A stretch of DNA of 64,000 bases from Mycteria americana (GCF_035582795.1 NC_134368.1:34904501-34968500); one strand, 5' to 3'; positions 13,484 through 24,243 are shown, numbered from the stretch's first letter. Numbers and translations are program-made. Notes: generated from the sequence alone by a model not told the origin.

Positions 13484-14218
13484 TGGCAATCCCCGGCATG
13501 GATACAGGCTGGGCAATGAGTGGACTGAGAGCAGCCCTACGGAGAAAGACTTGCTGGATGAAAAACTGAATATGAGCTGGCAATGTGTGCTCACAGCCCA
13601 GAAAACCAATTGTATCCTGGCCTGCATCAAAAGAAGTATGGCCAGCAGGTCGAGGGAGGTGATTCTGCCCCTTTACTCTGCCCCGGTGAGACCCCACCCG
13701 GAGTACTGCATCCAGCTCTGGAGCCCTCGGCACAGGAAAGACATGGACCTGTTGGAGTGGGTCCAGAGGAGGGCCACGAAAATGATCAGAGGGATGGAAC
13801 ACCTCTCCTATGTGGAAAGGCTGAGAGAGCTGGGGTTGTTTAGCCTAGAGAAGGGAAGGGTCCAGGGAGACCTTATAGTGGCCTTCCAGTACTTAAAGGG
13901 GGCCTACAGGAAAGATGAGGAGGGACCCTTTATCTGGGCATGTAGTGATAGGATGAGGGGTAATGGTTTAAAACTGAAAGAGTGTTGATTTAGATTAGAT
14001 ATTAGGAAGAAATTCTTTATTGTGAGGGTGGTGAGGCACTGGAACAGGTTGCCCAGAGAAGCTGTGGATGCCCCATCCCTGGAAGTGTTCAAGGCCAGGT
14101 CAGATGGGGCTTTGAGCAACCTGGTCTAGTGGAAGGTGTCCCTGCCCATGGCAGGGGGGTTGGAACTAGATGATCTTTAAGGTCCCTTCCAACCCAAACC
14201 ATTCTATGATTCTAAAAT
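13484..14218 (+). mobile_element. CR1 LINE, 5'-truncated 3' end
   Basis: This is the 3' part of a Chicken Repeat 1 retrotransposon. The frame up to 13988 encodes the end of the ORF2 reverse-transcriptase protein: [13 protein letters not shown], then the [24 protein letters not shown] stretch. A TGA at 13986 interrupts the frame just before an F-R-L-D-I-R-K-K-F segment that continues in the same frame. The 3' end carries the family hallmark: AAGGTCCCTTCCAACCC followed by short ATTCTATGATTCTA repeats rather than poly(A). The 5' truncation is usual for CR1. GC content is well above the neighbours. The copy is dead. Confidence 0.92.
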
Positions 14219-15946
14219 CACCAAACACAAGATACTAAGTTCATAATATCATCCTTTTATCATTCAGACTCAAAAGGAGTTGCAAGCACACAAGAAGGTT
14301 TCATAGGACAAGGAACCACTGTTTTTTCCCTGATAAGCTGTAACACACGTGTTAAGCACCATTTATAAAATATAAAGCTTTACTTTTTTCTCATGTGTAT
14401 GATTTTTATCCAGGAAAGTTTTAAATCACCTTCAGCTGTCACATAGAAATATGGAAGGGTCAAAGACTGTACAACCACAACATGGTAACTCTGCATTTGT
14501 CAAAATGTACTTTCATTCCATCTGCTACAAATTAATTTGTTTATGCTCTTCTCTGCATTGTTTTAGTTTGTGTAATGCTAAGGATAAAACAGAAAACATG
14601 TAATGGACTCCATTCTAGGATTGGCTGAAATCACATATTTGAAAATGTGCTTTCAGCATTGTATATCCAACAGGATGATAATTAAATGGTCTTTCACATA
14701 TGCTAAACAGTAACAATAATAAATCAAAAACACTTTTAAAGGGAATATGCTGCTTGGTTTCATAACTTAGATACTAGACTTTTTTCTGAGGGGTGGGTGG
14801 GGGGGAACCAACCAAAAAAACCCCCCAAAACCCAACCTGACTAACTCCATCAAAATTATGACGTCTAAGTAAATTGAACTTTGGGGTTTTTTATTTTTCA
14901 ACCTGTAAAGTAGTAGCAATGCGTTACTTCAATAATAGTATTTTGTTACTGAAACAGAACAGAGCTGAAATCAAAGTTAAGCCAAACTCAGCTTTATGAC
15001 TAAAAATCTCTGTATGTCCATGTTTTTAAAAGTAGCCTCCTTTCCAAAAGTAAGTGTAGATTTTTTTTTTTTAATAGACTGATTTAAGAATTGCATGGTG
15101 TGTTTACAAGAAAATCTGGTTAAGTAGTTATCGTAATTGACAATGTGCCAGTTACCAGAATAGTACTGTATCTTCCCATTGTAAGTGTATTCCACAAATA
15201 AAAGCATTGCGTAAGAGCTTCACACACATAATGCTGTAGGTGTTTGCATAGCTGACTGACACATTAAATGGCTTCCAACATCCAGGGCAGACTACTGATG
15301 AAAGCGAGTACAACCCTATCTGCTTGAGTGGAGTTACTTTAGATTGTTAACAGTTCACTTTAACTATATGTACATAAGAGGTGGCCTACATACTCAAGAG
15401 AATAAAATGATCAAAAAGCTACACTGGATTTAGTCAATAGGTTGGACTGCTGTAAAAAATTATATCCACTAAGCTTTTGAAAGTTCAATATAGTTATTAG
15501 CTGTTAATATTTTATGCTTATTTGGAGACACATATCAAAAAGCAGAGTATGTCGTACTTACTTCTGCATTAATAGATTCTCATGGTTCCTTCTTAGTAAA
15601 GCAATTTGGCATTTCAGCATTCCTTTGTATTTGTAGGTTGGTTGTGAAACTGTTCTTAAGAGTGAAATAGTACTTATGACCTTGCTAACTTCTGTGCTGT
15701 AGAGACCTCTTTTTAAACGGTTTTCAAAAAAGGCTTCAATGGAGCCTGACTTCAAAGGGCACAATGAGAAAAATGTGGTCCTAGGGCTTCTAGGCAGGGC
15801 AACAGTGGTGCTCCTAATGTGTTTTGGTTGCGTGAGATAAGCATGCTTAATAAAACAAAACTGGTTATGCCTCGTGGCTCCATCCCATCACTTTTTAGCA
15901 CTAGGTTTGATACCAGTCACTAATATTTTATGAGAATGTGATACCT
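14219..15946. other. Intergenic, no gene seen
   Basis: AT-rich sequence. Its one odd spot is a G-run directly followed by a C-run (about 14791-14836). No exon, RNA or named repeat was supported. Confidence 0.5.
14791..14836. repeat. G-run / C-run low-complexity block
   Basis: A GGGGTGGGTGGGGGGG tract is followed after a short A-rich spacer by CCCCCCC and another C-rich group. The two halves could pair as a hairpin, and the G half could form a quadruplex. It is isolated in AT-rich sequence. Confidence 0.6.
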
Positions 15947-16511
15947 TGTGCTGGTTTTGGCTGGGAGAGAGTTAATTTTCTTTATAGTAATTAGTATGGG
16001 GCCATGTTTTGGACTTGTGCTGAAAACAGTGTTGATAACACAGAAATGTTTTAGTTGTTGCTAAGTAGTGCTTATACTAAATCAAGGACTTTTCAGCTTC
16101 CCATGCTCTGCCAGGTGCACAGGAAGTTGGGAGGGGGCACAGCCAAACTGGCCAAAGGGATATTCCATACCATAATGATGTCATGCTCAGCATATAAAGC
16201 TGGGGGAAGAAGGAGGAAGGGGGGGATGCTCGAAGTTATGGCATTTGTCTTCCCAAGTAACCGTTATGTGTGATGGAGCCCTGCTTTGCTGGAGATGGCT
16301 GAACACCTGCCTGCCGATGGGAAGGAGTGAATGAATTCCTTGTTTTGCTTTGCTTGTGTGCGTGGCTCTTGCTTTCCCTATTAAACTGTCTTTATCTCAA
16401 GCCACGAGTTTTCTCACTTTTACCTTTCCGATTCTCTCCCCCATTCTGCTGGGGGGTAGTGAGCGAGTGGCTGTGTGCTGCTTAGTTGCTGGCTGGGGTT
16501 AAACCACGACA
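15947..16511 (+). mobile_element. Solo LTR, avian endogenous retrovirus (copy 1)
   Basis: The element begins TGTGCTGGTTTTGGC and ends GTTAAACCACGACA, the TG...CA ends of an LTR. Inside are a promoter-like AGCATATAAAGC (about 16190) and an ATTAAA signal (about 16380). A second copy in the opposite direction sits at about 56311-56902. ATACC occurs at both edges (15941-15945 and 16511-16515), consistent with a 5-bp target duplication within one base of the TG/CA ends. No gag, pol or env sequence adjoins it, so it is a solo LTR left by recombination. Relative to copy 2 it lacks a short internal block near 16105-16145. The family looks ERVL-like, but I could not confirm the name. Confidence 0.88.
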
Positions 16512-18309
16512 TACCACCTCGAGTGCGTATAACAGCAAATATTACAGACTGGTGAGATAAAAAAATAGCATTATCAAGAGGATTACTTTCCCCATCCCTA
16601 CAGGTGTGGGCAAGGTTTACAACAGGGATTCTGTCCATTCTTCAGCTGAGATTCAGGCACTTTTCTGGGGTCTGACCAGGTTAGCTAATGCCTATCTCCC
16701 AATTACTCTTCTTTATTGCTTCTGATGGCTGTTATGCTTAGGTGGGTCATCAAAAATTGCTTTCTTCTCCACTGGTAGTGAAGTAGCTAATGCTTGACCA
16801 GCCTAACACTTGGCTTTGGGGTCTTAAATGCCTGTACCTCTGCCCTACACCTGCTTAATTTATTATCAGACCCCATAGGGATAAGTGGACACTTTATCTT
16901 CCTGTATAAATCAACTCAAAACTCTTTCTTATTGCCTTAAAAGATCTTTCCAATCTAATGTTATGCAAAGAAAGAAAAACTACCTTTAGTATTGTAGCCT
17001 GATAGTCACTGTGTAGCTATATTATGGTAGACTACTCATTTGTGGCCAGTTTCATTTTTGCAGCAAAAACCTCTTTGTCACAAAATCAGCAAAAAAGTGG
17101 ACAATTACTATTTTAACTGAATGCCCTATTAATTACTGCCTTTGTTTCAGGGCCTTTAAAAATCTCTCTCCCCAACTACTCCTCACATCTCCTCTGTCTC
17201 AGTAAAACTTTAATCCTTTACTTCTTCTTGTCTCTAGTCCTTACATGCCTGTATTTTGTTTGCTTTCTTTCCTTTCACTCTGGAATAATAAAGTAAAATT
17301 AACAAGATACAGCCAGCAGATGCGCAAGGAAAACATTCACGTGTCTCTGACATAGCTTTCAATCCTAATTAAATTGGGCTACCTCAAAGATAATCCATTC
17401 AGTTTCTGTGAGGGTGCATTCATTAGCATGTCTGCTGATGGAAGCACTTACAAAAGAGATCTTTGTAGGAGGAATTAGTTACTGTCAATCTAGAGGCTCA
17501 TTAGTGTTGATATAGGACTTCCACCAAAAGATTTTTTTTGTTTAATTAACAAGACATTCTTTAAGCCATATTAATTTTGGCTCACAGTCATTCCCAAATC
17601 CTGAGATGTTATTTTATAACAGTAGTGGAGAACCACCTACTGGAAATAATGCTTCTTGCAGTGCAATCCATGATTCCTTAATGCTTACTGTATCTTTTTT
17701 CATTCCCTGTCCCCAGTGAAAAATGGCTCTGAGGAGCTGGTACTGTTTTATTTCTTTGGAGCACTTTTTTTTTTTTAAAAAAAAAGAACAAGTTTGCGGC
17801 CCATTGCAGAAGAGGGACAGAAAATAAAAAGAAAAGAAAAATCATCCCGCAAATGTCAGGCAGGAATCAGAGTAATGATGCTGTAAGCTCCTATGAGAGA
17901 CATACTGCCAGTATATGACATCCTGTGGTAAGGAAAATATGCAGTTATGACATATAGGGGACTATAGTAAAGACATTGTTACTAAAACATACTAAAATCT
18001 ATTTAATTTATTGTTTTTCCTTAACAGTATATTATATTTTTATGTAAGACACTTTTTCCCAGCAGGAAACGATAGGAATGAGGGAGCTGTATTTTAAGAA
18101 TAAACTACAGCAACAAAAATAATGATAGTCATTGTGTTAAGGCGCTATTTTCTCTTAAATTCTGCCTCCACCTGCTGGGCAGTGGGAGGTATGCCACTGT
18201 GACAATATAAAGTGTGTTGCCAACAGCAACACTGCCAATATTGTGCTGAATATCCAATCATGGTACCTGAGGTCAGGATAAAAGGACATTAATTAAAAGG
18301 ATAATTTAA
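16512..18309. other. Intergenic, no gene seen
   Basis: AT-rich sequence between the solo LTR and the candidate divergent transcript. It includes a T15A9-type tract near 17767-17788. No exon or RNA gene was supported. Confidence 0.5.
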
Positions 18310-18558
18310 AAAAGCTGATAAATGAACTTCTTTATTAGCTGCAGAATTGCAATACAGATGAATAATACATATTCATTACATAGAGGGCTTCCATCAAGTT
18401 GTTGCGGATTCTTTTTAAGGCGATTTCAGTTATGGATATACAGTCCTGTAGCCCATGGTAGAAATGGGAGAAAAATGCTGCTGTAACAGGGAGTCTTAGG
18501 CTCACCTTTCACGCACTATGCATTGTCCAGAACTACTCCTTTGACACTGGGGCATCTG
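18310..18558 (-). other. Candidate exon of a divergent transcript (terminal, or internal 18506-18558)
   Basis: On the minus strand a good acceptor (TGTTGTTTTCTCCAG) opens at 18558. Two readings are possible. A donor GAAAG|GTGAGCC at 18506 would make a 53-nt internal exon, perhaps a 5'-untranslated exon of FGL1. Otherwise the exon runs on to a poly(A) signal AATAAA (complement of 18331-18336) and ends near 18310. The nearest upstream partner is the donor at 19283 in the CpG island. Read through that junction the frame closes at TAG after about 14 codons, so the product is likely non-coding. Splice-site reading only. Confidence 0.4.
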
Positions 18559-19282
18559 CTGGAGAAAACAACAACATTTTTATTGAAACATTTTTATTTC
18601 ACAGGTTTTCCAATAATTTAGTTCCTTTTCTAACTTACAGATAGATTAATGTGTCATCAAAAAGGATTCATGTGTCATTTATTTTTTGGTGGAGCAAAAT
18701 ACATTGGTATAAGTACTAATATGGGAGACATGGGGGGTTAACCACATTTCCATGTAGTACCAGTAGAATGTTTCTCACCCAGGATGAATTGTGAGGCCTA
18801 TGTAAATATTTAATGCTTCTGCTTTAGAAACTCAGTCTAATGGAAATGCTGAAAATAGTAACTCATTTTCCCATTCTGACAACGAGGGACAATCCCCCCA
18901 AATGAGAGAAATACAAATGATATCAGCTTTACTGAAACAGAAATTGAAAATCCTGAGTATATTATGCAAGTCCAGCCCCCTGAGGACTAACAAGAAAAAC
19001 TTCTGCTAAATATGTTCATCTGTCTGGAACAACCGGGTGATTGCAGTATAACAGTAAAGCACGACTGTTACCCCCAACTATTTTTTTAAATGCCAAATCC
19101 CTCTATTTTTTTCTTTTTTTTTTTTCCAAAGGAAAGTTTGAACAGTCCAGATCTGTAAACTACAAGCCCTAAAGCAAGTAGTGAAACCCGAATAACGGCA
19201 TTGCAGAAAAAGGAAAAAAGGTAGAACAGACTGCAATCATTTCCACCTTTTCACTGCTGCATTTTCAGCTGCGGCTTCTTAC

Positions 19283-19490
19283 AGGACACCAAACGCAGTC
19301 AGAAACAGACTCTGCAACTTGATACTGCTCCAAATGAGGACAGGATCTGATCCTCGTCCACGCTCAGGGTTTTGCCACGATTTTACTAGGTTTCCAGTCA
19401 GGTAAAGTAATTTATAGAGTTCACCATCGTTTTCGTATTTTATTTTACGAGCAACAAGAGCCCGACGCTTCGCAGCCCGCATTAGACCAA
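19283..19490 (-). other. Candidate first exon of minus-strand transcript from the CpG island
   Basis: The minus strand leaves the GC-rich block with an ATG at 19482 followed by 65 open codons (starting M-R-A-A-K-R-R-A-L). It meets a strong donor, TCCT|GTAAGA, at 19283. The frame reads a stop one codon into the intron if unspliced. No homology was recognised. CpG-island promoters often fire both ways, and the opposed ZNF143-type motifs just to the right fit that. It may be a lncRNA or the missing first exon of FGL1. The 5' end is a guess. Confidence 0.35.
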
Positions 19491-19542
19491 CGGGGGAGAC
19501 GCGCGAGTCATGTCACGGGGCTGGGCGGTGCCCTGACTGGAA

Positions 19543-19562
19543 AACTACCGCTCCCAGGAGGC
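19543..19562 (+). promoter_or_regulatory. ZNF143/THAP11-type motif, forward
   Basis: ACTACCGCTCCCAGGAGGC resembles the ACTACAATTCCCAGMATGC element bound by ZNF143 and THAP11 in many bidirectional housekeeping promoters. The CTCCCAG core is intact and the right half is diverged. Judged by eye. Confidence 0.5.
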
Positions 19563-19600
19563 ACCGCCCCCGATCCGAGAGGCGCGAACCGGCTTCTCGC

Positions 19601-19625
19601 GCAGTGCACGCTGGGATTTGGAGTT
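19601..19625 (-). promoter_or_regulatory. ZNF143/THAP11-type motif, reverse
   Basis: Read on the minus strand the site is AACTCCAAATCCCAGCGTGC followed by ACTGC. It matches the TCCCAGCATGCACTGC-type extended site closely, with one change in the core. It faces the site at 19543-19562 about 40 bases away. Confidence 0.6.
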
Positions 19626-19718
19626 TCGGCCGTCCCCGCCGCCCGCGGTGGAGCGCGGGGATCCGCTACCAGCGGGCGCCCGGAAGCGCGGGAAGGACCG
19701 CTCTCGCTGCCCTGCCGT

Positions 19719-19724
19719 CACGTG
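19719..19724. promoter_or_regulatory. E-box CACGTG (USF/MYC class)
   Basis: A palindromic CACGTG lies in context GTCACGTGGCCC within the CpG island, about 120 bases before the likely PCM1 start. It is the usual site for USF1/2 or MYC/MAX. The factor is inferred from the motif alone. Confidence 0.5.
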
Positions 19725-19775
19725 GCCCGGGGCGGGCGGCGCTTGCGCAGCGCGGAAGGGCCTCGCTGGGCGGAG

Positions 19776-19788
19776 GTTACTAGGTAAC
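19776..19788. promoter_or_regulatory. RFX X-box palindrome
   Basis: GTTACTAGGTAAC is two perfect inverted half-sites (GTTACY and RGTAAC) with a one-base spacer, the form recognised by RFX-family factors. RFX factors are known regulators of ciliary and centrosomal genes. The site is about 60 bases before the YY1 motif at the probable PCM1 start, the position typical for functional X-boxes. Confidence 0.65.
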
Positions 19789-19799
19789 GGTGTGTATCC

Positions 19800-19875
19800 G
19801 TCCGCTGGGGTCCGCCTCCTGCACCCCTCGCGGAGTGGCGGCCAAGATGGCGGCGGTTGCCGTTGAGGCAGGGCT
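19800..19875 (+). other. PCM1: PCM1 non-coding exon 1 (5' end approximate)
   Basis: A good donor, GGGCT|GTGAGT, closes this block at 19875 directly after the YY1 motif. No PCM1 start codon lies here; the PCM1 ATG is 4.4 kb downstream. The left edge is not visible in sequence and is set near the X-box/YY1 spacing. Other donors in the CpG island could be used. Confidence 0.45.
19841..19856 (+). promoter_or_regulatory. YY1 motif at probable PCM1 start
   Basis: GCCAAGATGGCGGCGG carries the AAGATGGCGGC core of YY1, which in TATA-less promoters tends to lie just after the transcription start and in the sense direction, as here. It supports a PCM1 start shortly before 19841. Confidence 0.6.
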
Positions 19876-20800
19876 GTGAGTCCCTCCGCCAGCGCTGTTC
19901 CGCGGCGTTGAGCGAAGCGAGGCCGCTGCCTTTTTCCGCTGTCGGAAGGCGAAACGCTCGGCCGAGCAGCCCGGGCCCCCCGGGTAGTGAACGGCGGTGG
20001 AGGAGAAACCAGGCCTGGCTGACCTCCCCTCCGCCGCGGGGTGAGCCGCCCTCTTCTCTTGACGCGGCGGGCTGCCCCCCTTCTCTCGCTGGCAGCGGAG
20101 CGCGGGGAGAGAGAGGCGGGGGCCGCCACTGGTGGGGCAGGGCCGCCTGGCGCGGCCTTTGCGCCCTTGCGGGCCCGCGTGGGTGGGCACCCGGCCGGCG
20201 AGGAGAGGGGATTAGGCTCGCTGCCCGGCGCGGCGGGGAGGAGGGGTCCGGGGCGGCGGCGGGGCTGGCAGGCCCAGTGAAGCCTTGCGGTGCCAGCAGG
20301 TTGAGCAGGTCGCTCCCTGCCGCCCCGCGGAAGGGTGCGTTACCCGCTCTCCAAGGAGACGCCGGCGGGGCAGCGGCAACGGCCGCGCTTTTGCCTGAGG
20401 CGCTTCGAGCAGAGCCCGCCTACCACCCCCCACCTCCCCGCTGCCCCGGGTGTTGGCGCCGTGAAGGAGCGGGCTCTTCGCGCGCCTCCTGACCGCCCCG
20501 GGCCCGGGGAGCGCTTCGCCTGCCTCACGCAGCGGCTCGGCGGGCAGAGCCGCCGGAGATCACTCGATCTTCCCACCCCGTTGGCAACGACGAGACTCGC
20601 CGGGCCTGGGCTCGGTGCCCCGCCGTGGAAGTGGACCAGGTCGGGACGGCAGCCTGCGGGGCGCCAGGAAGGGCCGAGTTGCGCGACTTGGCCCCGACTC
20701 TGCAAGCTGGTAGTGCTGGGCATCCCTCCCGTGGTCCGGGTGTTTGAGCTTGCAGTTCTCCTAGCGCGTTGCTCGTGTGAGGGCTGTCCGGTGCAGCAAG

Positions 20801-22010
20801 AGAGGACTTGCTCCGTTGTCTGCTCCTGTTTGATGATATTGTATGGTTGGCAATACTCTGTAGGCATTTAATGAGTTAATGCTAAATTAATGCTCGGTGA
20901 GGAAGGCATGTCTTAGAAAGCTAAACTTAAAGAAATGTTTGATCCCACTTTCAGTCTTGATGGCTTTTTACAACTTTCTGTTTTCCATTTAATTTTTAAT
21001 TTTCAAAAGTTTCTGGTTTCTGTGTGCAGGATTAAGTCCTCTTTAGAGCTCTTGCAGATCTCATGAATGCTATAGGAAAAAATGTCAAAAACAACTCTGC
21101 TGTAGAAAAAAAGCCTTTTAAAATATGTATCTTTGGTTTGTTAGCATGTTTTGTAGTGATACTTCTAAGCAATTTGCATATTGCTGTTACATGTACAAAA
21201 TATGTTTTGACTACAATCTTAACATGCTTTGACTATAATCTTCCATGTTATCTTACATTATTGTTTCTGTAGAAAATAGACTTGAAAGTCTTTTTTTTTT
21301 TTTTTTTTCCCCCCGAGTCCCTAGTAAATGTTGTAAGGCAGTATGTACATGCTCAAATAGAGCTTTTATACAGATTCTATAATGTGCAAGAAGCTGAGAT
21401 TGGTAATGGGTTGCTGGATGCAGAAATAGCATAATGGGAGAATACCAAAGCTTTTATAAGAGGATTTCTTCTGGAAGTAGCTGTTAAAATGAAAAGTAAG
21501 AAAAATACAAATTAGTGAAGTGTGTGTGGGGAGGTGAAAAAGCTTCGAATGGGAGAGTTTCGTCTCTAAGGAAAAAGCTGGCTGAACCTCTTTGTGTTTT
21601 TGAACTGAGTTGAAGGGATAAAATATCAGCATAGTTTTGTGATCGTAAGCTCACTTGAATATAACTCATTTGGAAACATCAAGACTATAATATGAATGTT
21701 TAGAAACTTGCTGTCTGGTAAGGGCACAGTTCTGTTGGAACACTTTAAAATCTGCTTGCTGGAAGTAATCAGGTTATTGTTATTTTTGGGCTGTATTTCT
21801 TAGAGTGCATTGGTGTACGCCTAGTGTCCTTGTTTGAAAGTATTATTCAGAATATTCCATCTGTGGCAGTGAATTTACTTCAGAGGTAATCAGAGACTCC
21901 TACAGCAAAGATAGTTGAAGATAGCTTTTTGTGAAAGTTTTAAATGAAATAAAGTTGAATAGTTGTTTGTATTATGTAAAGATGAATATTGCCACTTCTT
22001 GTTTTTACAG
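20801..22010 (+). other. PCM1 5' intron sequence
   Basis: AT-rich sequence after the CpG island, with a poly(T) run of about 20 at 21291-21310. A 69-codon ATG frame at 21063-21272 has no homology, and I treat it as chance. Confidence 0.5.
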
Positions 22011-22196
22011 GGGAAGGTAGGGAAAACCTTCTTTTGCTATGGTTTTAGTGGAATTATATAACACGATGATGAGGAAACAGCTTACTGAATTGGACTGTAA
22101 ACCCAGATGGCCTCTAATCTTGTCAAGATGAACTCGTTATGCTTAAGTGGCATAGGTCAGGATAGAGTGCCAGTTGAAATGCTGGATCTTGCACAG
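22011..22196 (+). other. PCM1: Probable PCM1 non-coding exon 2 with uORF
   Basis: Acceptor CTTGTTTTTACAG and donor CACAG|GTACAAAG bound 186 nt. There is no open frame through to the PCM1 ATG. A complete 30-codon upstream ORF runs from ATG at 22039 to TGA at 22131, with more ATGs inside it. If included in the mRNA it would lower initiation at the main ATG. The call rests on splice sites and position between the CpG island and the first coding exon. Confidence 0.5.
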
Positions 22197-24243
22197 GTAC
22201 AAAGCTGAGCAGTTATCTGTAACTGAAGAAAGTTCTTACAAAACATAGCTGTTTTCTAAAATAAGCTAAACTAATAGCTGTGCATTTGTTTTGAATGCTT
22301 GTCAGATTTACCTTGAGTTGGTAGGAGAGCTTCCCTGTGAACTTTTCACAGGATGCTTGTGCTTCTACATGAAAACAAAGAAAATGTGAAAGGGCATTGT
22401 GTTCTTATTTTCTGAACAAATCTGACAGTTCACCTGGGTGAAAGTTGCACAGAACGTGTGGTTTTACAGTTGATCTGTTTGGGTTTCGCTCCTCCTGATG
22501 ACATGGCTTTTATTTGCCTTCCTTGAGCCTACAGATAGTTCTTAATATAGTCATAAGGTTAGCCAGATCAGGGAGCTTATCCAGTTGAAGACTCATCTGT
22601 TTTTTGTTTAATTTTGGTTTTGTTTGTTGGCTGGCTAGTTTATAGCTGGTACCCTCTGATTGCACAGCCTAGTGGATACTTCTGTTGGGACGAAGAAGGG
22701 AGTATGAATGAATGTGCAAGGACAGTAGGGCACACATCTGCCAGTTCCCAAAGTAGAAGGCACTTAATTATACCTGTGTTACGATTCTGATTGTGAGATG
22801 CAGAAGCTGAATTACTCCTATGTTAGCATGACTTAGGTTGGTACGCTGCTGAGTGGAGATGTGGTTAGGGTATAATGAGCATACCTGGTAGATCCCATTT
22901 CCTTAAGGAGGAATGGGAGTAATAGGCTGTGTTTGCACAAAATACTGCTTTCTGCAAGTGTACCTCCTGAGTGGGCTGTACTGTGTGATTTTGATTGAAT
23001 ACTATACCTAAGCAAGATGATGTACAGCTTTTAAACTTAGTTCAGGATTAATAATTTTTTTCTGGAACTGATTATAAAAGAAAAACTTCTTAGATACTTT
23101 TTAATCTTGAATTTTAGGTGATTTCTTCACCTGCACTGTGTGAAATCTTGGTGTGAAAATTAATAGTATATAGGTTGCAGTAAAATATTTAGAAATAAAT
23201 GGTCCTTTTTGACTTTTTTTCGGTTAAAGATAAAGCTAGGATCATGTCCTAACATCGCAGTTAAAACTACCTGGAAAAAGTAATTCTCTGCAAGGCTGTT
23301 TTTCTTCTACATCTGTAAGGGAACTTCATAGTTGTTACAAAGAAAAAGTGTGTAGCTTTGTGCAGTGGAACTGTGCCAGCAGCACTTAGGCTACACAGTT
23401 TTTATTGCAGCCTGAGAGTATATACAGTTATGTATTCTTCACCTTTTTGAACAGGCTAACCTAATTTTACTGCTATAAAGGAATACTTTGTTTCCGACCT
23501 TTCAGCTTTAACAACTTTTTTATTTCTCATGTCAAAACTAAAAGTGAAAATGAAAACTTTTAAGGTATAGATTGCTTTATAGTGCACAGAATGAGACTAT
23601 TAGAGAGCAGCAAAGCTCTAGGAAACCCAAATTATTTTGGTGGAGTTTTTTGCTACAAACTGTAATGTAAGTGGCATGGTACTCACTGCTTAAATAACTT
23701 AACCTGTAGTAAAGAAAATAAAAATCCTTTTACTGATGTCTATTTTCCATGTATTGATCAAGTATCCCCTTCGGTGCTCTGTTGTCAACATCTTAGTATT
23801 GAAATAAATGAGAAAGTTTGACATGCTGGGTCTCCATACACTTACTCTATTGAATAGACATCACCCTGGACCTGAAAGTGCAGGCTTCATGAATCGCAAA
23901 GCAGTCTTTCCAAGCACTGTATAGTGTGTTTTAAAGTGAGGAAAATTGAGAGCCTCAAAAAAAAAAATTCTTTACTTTCTAAGAGCAGGGATTGGAAAAA
24001 AAAAAAAAATCCAAATCCACAACTACTTCTTGTTTAATTTTTAATGCCAGTATCTGTGTTGTTCTCACTGTTACATTTTTTAGTAACATGGTTTAGTAAA
24101 CAGGGGGTTTTGTTTCCTAAAACAGCCCTGTGTTTGCATTTTATAATGAATATGTAGTTGTCATCTCAGATTATGAATCTTTAAAATATTCTACATAATG
24201 TGTGCTATATTAAAATCAGTTTTCTTTTAACTATTTATTTTAG
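22197..24243 (+). other. PCM1 5' intron sequence
   Basis: About 2 kb of AT-rich intron before the first coding exon. I see short homopolymer runs and nothing else that can be named. Confidence 0.5.

Larger units (their letters stand above)
19450..20800. promoter_or_regulatory. CpG island, PCM1 promoter (probably two-way)
   Basis: A block of about 1.3 kb with very high GC and dense CpG stands out sharply from AT-rich flanks on both sides. It covers the PCM1 start region and the proposed divergent exon. Large open frames on both strands here (up to 211 codons) are a by-product of few AT-rich stops and are not genes. The absence of a clear TATA box fits a housekeeping promoter with dispersed start sites, as expected for a ubiquitous centrosomal gene. 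Confidence 0.9.

Noticed and set aside
19545..20871. Long open frames on both strands in the CpG island (up to 211 codons)
   Set aside because: They arise because GC-rich DNA has few stop codons. They overlap each other on both strands, have proline/arginine/alanine composition and no homology.
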